Assembly (NCBI GenBank): GCA_001600055.1
Contig: BCIV01000020.1
Span: 152,309 to 216,308 of the forward strand
Reading direction: 5' to 3'
From: Filobasidium wieringae
Taxonomy: Eukaryota > Basidiomycota > Tremellomycetes > Filobasidiales > Filobasidiaceae
DNA length: 64,000 nt
A program made the position numbers and the translations under genes. Shown one piece after another: positions 58,889 to 64,000 of the stretch (positions are counted from its first letter, which is position 1; every line of letters starts with the position of its first letter). Below the pieces are notes generated by a model. The model ran no database searches. It saw only the letters and a program-made list of their open reading frames with translations, and was not told the origin of the DNA.

Positions 58889-61800
58889 ATGTCACAACCG
58901 GATCCTCAGAGCGACGCAGACAAAGTACATACCTCATCATCTGCGACAGGAATCTTACACCCGACTAACCGCGTTCTTCGAACCCATAGATCAGGCTCAA
59001 ACGCCTTGCAGCTCTTCAACGATCATCCGCCGCTTCTCCTTCTCCAGCTTCATCATCGACGAATGAGGAACAGCCAAGCACATCCCAGCCCATTCAAAGA
59101 CCCGCTTCTGCTCTAGATCGGCTGGGTGCTAGAACTCCCAATTCATCGGCTTCCGGGAACGGGGCATCTACACCTCCATCTGGCGGACCTGCCCGGACAG
59201 CACCGATTGCGCCGAAACCAGCTACTTCACCAACCGCAGCAAAGTCTCCAGCAGCTTCTTTAGTACCAAGCTCAACCCGAGGCCAGAAGTTCACACCGGC
59301 TCCGATCCCCAAAATTAGCTACCAGTCCTGGGAATCAAGCAAGATCTCTCATATTCTCGCCATCTCCCTTTCCCCTGCCTCTTCTTCCTCCACCTCGGCG
59401 CATGGTCCCATCTATCTGCCTGAATTAGCTGAGGAGGTTGGATCGAGTACGGCTCGGCCGGAGGACATGGATTCTCTCTTGATCGCTAGGTTGAGTTTGG
59501 ATCCTAACGATCCTACCAAGACAGGAGCGGTTGGGCAGGGATTGACTAGTTTCGAATACTTGACTGGATGCTGGGTCAGATTAGGGGAAGTAGCAAGAGA
59601 ATTTGGCAGGATGGTCAGTGTCGTCTTCTAACGGTCTTAACCTGATCTCAATGTCAGATTCGAGGTCCTGATTCATCTTCCCTGTGTACAGCAATTCAAG
59701 CCGGACGAAACAAATACCTGGCGCGAAACGGCTGCGAAGTTGAAAGAGTTGATTATAAGCTATTGTGGATACACTTTGGAGGACGCCTCAATGTTCCCTC
59801 AACCTTCTGGGTGAGTATATCCTCATTATGTTTACGGGAAAGAGGAGCTGCACTGAATCGATCGACCGGGTTTCGCAGCCGACCAGTAGGTCCGGCCGAA
59901 TTCCTACCTCTACTTCTCACTACTCCTTCGGCCCCTTCCGACCCATACTCCAATTCCACCAATATCACCCCTTCCACACTTCCCTCCACCCTGCTTCTAA
60001 CCCCTGCACACCTCCCTGCGTTCCTCACAGACTTAGCGGCCCGGTTCGCAGAAGAAGGCTTGGATAGTATTTTGGAGAGCGTGTTGAGTCATCTGTTCTT
60101 AGAATTCTTCCGGGTCAAAGGGGGCGTGGATCTCTTGGGATCGGAGTGGAGGAGATGGGCTGGGGGATTGGGGGTTTTGGTCGCCGTCAAGGGGATCGCT
60201 GCGAAGGTGAGTTCCGGTTGGTTTCGCTTAAGTGAGCAAGTCGTGCTGATTGGTCTGTGATGGTATACGTGTTTGTAGTTGCCAAGCTTGAAGGTCTGGT
60301 TCGATCAGACTGCTAAGCCAGAGCAGGTCGAATGGGTCTCGTTATTGGGCCCTCTGACTAGGTTGTCCGTTTTCCCTCGAGAATTTGTTAGCATATAAAC
60401 AACCGGTCTGGGAGATCCAGCGCAGGGTAGCTGATGCAAAACTCGCTTGCCAATAGCCCTCTATTTACAAAACCTATTTCCTAAATGCTCAGGACCAGAA
60501 CCCAGCGGATATCAAAGCGAACCAACAGACTCTTGGTCAAACCCTCTTGAACCTCCAGGACGACTTGTTCAACACGTATAACGCCATCGTTCGTGCGTCT
60601 CCTGCTTCCAGGGAACAGCTCTTGGAATTCTTTGGAGAGGTTTTGAGGCGGAACGTGAAGCGGAGTGGAATGAGGGTGGATCATAGGACCGTTGCTTCTG
60701 ATGGATATATGTTGAACATGCAGGGGATGTTGTTGAGGTTGTTTGAACCGGTGATGGACGTTACTTATAGTAAAGTGAGTTGCTTCATGCTTCAACCTAG
60801 AACCGGACGAGAAGAGCTAATGTTTAACGTTACCTTCACGTAGATCGATCGGATAGATTGCGATTATTACAGACATAGCAAGAGGGTCGATATTAAGGAG
60901 GAGACCAAGATGAGAGCCGGCCAGGAAGAGGCCAATGAATATTATTCGGATGAGAATATGCAGACTGAGCGTGAGTGATGTTCACCTCCTACGTTGTTTT
61001 TTTGTCTCATTTCATCTTGTGCCGTCAGCCTCCCCCGGAAGCTCCCCATTCATCTCAGACTTGTTCTTTTTGCTACAAACGTATCAGCATTTGGGAATCA
61101 ATAAGACCCTGGATAACAGGGATCGAGCGGATAAGAATGTCAGGGAGTTCAAGAAGGATTTGAAGCGACTGGAGGCGGAGCGATCGAGTTGGCAACCCGG
61201 GGTCAGTCAATTCGACAAGATCATGCGAGCTTTGAATTGACGAGAACCAACGTCAAACAGACTCCTCAAGCGATGCAGGGAGAAGCCATGCACAAGAAGC
61301 TCAAGGTATGTGTTAACGGTCATATAACGCCTGATTTAGCTCACGCGGTGTTCTGACTCTAGAACGATATCGACGTCTTGAAAGCCTCCGTCTGTGCATA
61401 CGATGCCGCCCTGCTCAACAAGGATATCATCCAGAAAAACATCTCTTTCTTGTCATTCAGCATGACTTGGCTTGTACGCTTGGTAGACCCGCGTCACGCT
61501 CATCCAGCTCAGATGATCAGTCTGCCCTTACCGGACGACGCGCCTATGAACTTTAGGATGTTACCAGAGTACTTGCTCGAGAACATCTCGGACTATCTCG
61601 AATTTGTCGTCAAGCATGCTCCTCCAGAGACCCTTGACAAGAGTGACAAGGACACCGTAATCACGTTTATTCTCGTTTTCCTCTCGCCAAACTACGTCAA
61701 CAACCCCTTCTTGAAAGCCAAATTTATGTCGATGTTGTCGATTGGAGTACAGCCTTGGGGTTACTTCCGCAAGGGTATCTTCTACGAGAACTTAGTAGAA

Positions 61801-63253
61801 CATCCCTTGGCGGTACAACACTTGATGCCGACTTTGGTGCGGTTCTTCGTTGGTGAGCCGCTTGTTTACATACGCTCTCGTTCATGACTGATTTTTGATT
61901 GATAGACGTCGAGATGACTGGTGGACACACTCAGTTCTGGGATAAGTTCAACTTCAGGTCCGCTATCTCAGGAACAGTCTTTCTGCCGGCTTTAATGCTA
62001 AACTATCTCTTCAACAACAGACGAGATATCGATAACATCATTTCAGCCCTATGGAGCAACGTAGAGCATCGAGAGGCATTTGTCAAGACAAGACAGTAAG
62101 CAGACAATCTCGCTCTTCCGCCTGTCACCGCTCACCATCCATTCTTCTTACAGTACTGATTTCGAACTCATCATAAAGTTCATCAACATGTTGATGAGCG
62201 ATACGACTTTCCATTTAGACGAGTCCCTCACCGGATTAGCCAAGATTCACTCGATAAGAAGTGAAATGGAAGATTCGGAGAGCTGGAACGCCAAACCAGA
62301 AAGCGAGCGAAAAGATCTCGAATCTCAGCTGTCTTCTGCCGAATCGAATACCCCTTTCCATACGATGATGGGACGATCACATGTCAAGTTAATGAAGGAG
62401 TTCACCTTGACGACTCGAGAGCCATTTTTGACTGGAGAGATCGTCGGTCGGTTGGCAGCTGTGAGTTTCGTAGATCTTGTCACACTTATTGACATCCTAC
62501 TCAGCACGGCTTCAACAGACACTCGACGAGAACTTGGCGGTCATGGTCGGCCCTAAAATGCAAGAGCTGAAGATCAACGATCCTGACAAGTTTGCTTTCA
62601 AGCCTAAGGAACTTTTGGCTGAGATCACCCAAATCTATATCAACCTCGGTGACAGCCCAGAATTTATCCGGGCTGTAGCGGATGATGGGAGATCATATAG
62701 CAAGGCCACGTTTGAGCGTCTTGTGAGAGTATTGAAGAACAGGGCGATTATGCTGGACGCCGAAATTCAGCAAGTTCTGGCCTTCTTGGCAAAGGTGGAA
62801 GAGGCGAAGGCCACTATCGAGATCGAGGACGAAAGGGAAATTCCAGATGAGTTCTTGGGTAGGTCCTATCGAAGCTGCGTCGGTTGCGCTTGATAGACAC
62901 CGATAGCTGATATGCATTCGATCTATAGATCCTTTGATGGCTACCTTGATGAAGAACCCTGTGATTCTGCCTGTATCCCGAGTCACAGTTGATCAGGCGA
63001 CCATCCGAGCGGTACTTTTATCCAACAATAAGGATCCATTCAACAACGTGCCGTAAGTATGAGGCCTACCCCGAGACTTCGTATTACCCCACTGACTCGC
63101 ATCCTCGATGTTAGACTGAAGTACGAGGATTGTATACCTGACGTCGAGCTGAAGAAGAAGATAGACGCTTGGATCACGGAGGGCAACCTACCAAGCAATA
63201 TCAACGAGAGCGTCAGTATGGACGTGGATGAGGTGGCAAACCGGGCAGATTGA
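58889..63253 (+). CDS. UFD2: Ubiquitin conjugation factor E4 (U-box ligase UFD2)
   Basis: UFD2 extends ubiquitin chains on substrates handled by Cdc48/p97. Exon 1 gives MSQPDPQSDADK and joins IRLKRLAALQ after a 5' intron, as in other UFD2 proteins. A Ser/Pro/Ala-rich linker precedes the short conserved motif ISYQSWESSKISHILAISLS. The helical Ufd2 core is clear: LGPLTRLSVFPREF and PSIYKTYFLNAQ, then LGQTLLNLQDDLFNTYNAIV, MLNMQGMLLRLFEPVMDVTY, KNISFLSFSMTWLVRLVDPR, FLSPNYVNNPFLKAKFMSML and FKPKELLAEITQIYINLGDS. The C-terminal U-box reads DEFLDPLMATLMKNPVILPV, SRVTVDQATIRAVL, DPFNNVPLKYEDCIPDVELK, ending at 63253. About 1,150 residues, many introns. Confidence 0.95.
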
Positions 63254-63842
63254 CCTCTGGATCATGCTGTAGTCAATTATCATGACTGTTCCAAATTACG
63301 ATACATTTTACGATTCAAGAATTGATATTCAGAAAACTAACATGAGATCATGAGAGGGATAAATTGCTTCCTAGGATGGCTGATCGTCAGCGAGTGTGAA
63401 AGGCCACGCGGATGGACCGCGAAACACGCTATCCGGCTATGCGGTTACAAGGGGTGACGTGAAACCCGGAACGACAATGGAAGGAACAAGCGTAACACCT
63501 CCTTTCAGGGACTGACCCGTCACATGACACAGCAGTGGTCACAATCAGACTCTTCGTCATTCTACGCGAACGCAAACATGCTCTCGTCCGACGTTTATCA
63601 TGGCACGATGTAGTCGCTTGTGGGTGCCAGCACAATTCCTTTGTGATATGGTTCTCAACACCGAAGGTCGCGCCGTATGTACTCGATTACTTCTCTCCTA
63701 TATAAGGGATATGACAGTCGTCTGAAGCTCTTTAGGCTGAAGAAACCAAAAAATCATCTCACAGCCCTGCAAACATCAGCTCACATCATAACCGCTCATT
63801 GCAGCCGCCTTGTTGCCCACAGACGTTCTGAAAGCTAGAAAT
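63254..63842. other. Intergenic region upstream of the last gene
   Basis: About 590 bp with no gene seen. It holds the UFD2 3' region and a promoter with a TATA box (listed separately). Confidence 0.5.
63699..63705 (+). promoter_or_regulatory. TATA box of the gene starting at 63843
   Basis: TATATAA (in CCTATATAAGGG) lies 138 bp before the ATG. It is the clearest TATA element in the window; most housekeeping genes here lack one, so the downstream gene may be more tightly regulated. Confidence 0.6.
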
Positions 63843-64000
63843 ATGATTTCGACCGGAAGCATCAGTAGATCAATAGCTTCGAGCGAATTAGAGGGTAGTT
63901 CCGCTACTGGTTATGAGGCCACAGATTGTTCTCAGAACAAGGCACTCACCGAGTCTGAAGTTCAATCGGAGAGGCCAGACTTGACACACCTACAGCCAAG
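63843..64000 (+). CDS. N-terminus of an unknown protein (cut by window end)
   Basis: An ATG opens a frame that stays open to the end of the window: MISTGSISRSIASSELEGSS, then ATGYEATDCSQNKALTESEV. It is a hydrophilic, Ser- and Glu-rich start with no signal peptide, like the cytosolic tails of fungal transporters, though other proteins are equally possible. Preceded by a TATA box and an A-rich leader. Confidence 0.6.
   Translation, partial: MISTGSISRSIASSELEGSSATGYEATDCSQNKALTESEVQSERPDLTHLQP

Noticed and set aside
1..64000. rRNA genes, CRISPR arrays, prophage or viral insertions
   Set aside because: None seen; gene structure is that of a normal fungal chromosome.

Overview
The window is nuclear DNA of an intron-rich fungus, most likely a basidiomycete yeast or dimorphic fungus of the Tremellomycetes. 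The signs are many short introns (about 45-100 nt, GTGAGT/GTAAGT donors, CTGA- or CTAAC-like branch sites), compact gene spacing on both strands, and a fungal gene repertoire (SRB8/MED12, KRI1, ICP55, UFD2, cerevisin-type protease, Kre9/Knh1-like GPI proteins). The lineage is an inference; I could run no search. Two N positions (22992 and 57480), each directly before a run of C, show that this is an unfinished assembly.

Layout. 0-5.1 kb: tail of an unknown gene, the mitochondrial aminopeptidase ICP55 (-), a class I glutamine-amidotransferase-like protein (+) and a DUF4112 membrane protein (-). 5.7-6.8 kb: a secreted Kre9-like GPI protein (-). 7.4-11.5 kb: PAC1/LIS1 (-) and the CCR4-NOT deadenylase CAF1/POP2 (-). 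11.6-15.1 kb: an unrecognised multi-exon gene that appears to run into a large low-complexity single-pass membrane protein (+). 16.6-19.3 kb: a DHA2-type MFS transporter (+). 21.2-24.3 kb: a membrane-anchored leucine-rich-repeat protein with a long polyQ/His-rich cytosolic part (-). 24.6-30 kb: Mediator subunit MED12 (-), divergent from eIF3e (+, 30.3-32.4 kb). 33.5 kb: a small ORF with tandem repeats. 34.2-35.3 kb: a second Kre9-like GPI protein (-). 36.2-36.9 kb: ribosomal protein S14. 37.3-39.4 kb: poorly defined genes, one encoding a secreted-looking protein. 39.9-42.6 kb: a DHA1-type MFS transporter (+). 43.6-45.5 kb: a cerevisin/PRB1-type subtilase (+). 46.7-49.7 kb: a coiled-coil membrane protein (+). 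49.95-51.1 kb: an mL45-like mitochondrial protein (+), tail to tail with KRI1 (-, 51.2-53.8 kb). 54-56.4 kb: poorly defined ORFs. 56.9-58.6 kb: a mitochondrially targeted trypsin-like protein (-), divergent from the U-box E4 ligase UFD2 (+, 58.9-63.3 kb). The window ends in the first codons of another gene with a clear TATA box.

How the genes relate. Most are unlinked housekeeping functions: transcription (MED12), mRNA decay (CAF1), translation (eIF3e, RPS14, mL45), ribosome biogenesis (KRI1), proteolysis (ICP55, PRB1, UFD2) and dynein control (PAC1). They are often arranged as divergent pairs sharing about 290-350 bp or as closely spaced convergent pairs. I see no transposon, rRNA, tRNA, CRISPR array or convincing biosynthetic cluster. 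The best candidates for new biology are single proteins of unknown function rather than a multi-gene system. Exon boundaries below were read by eye from splice consensus and reading-frame continuity; each CDS entry gives the outer start and stop.
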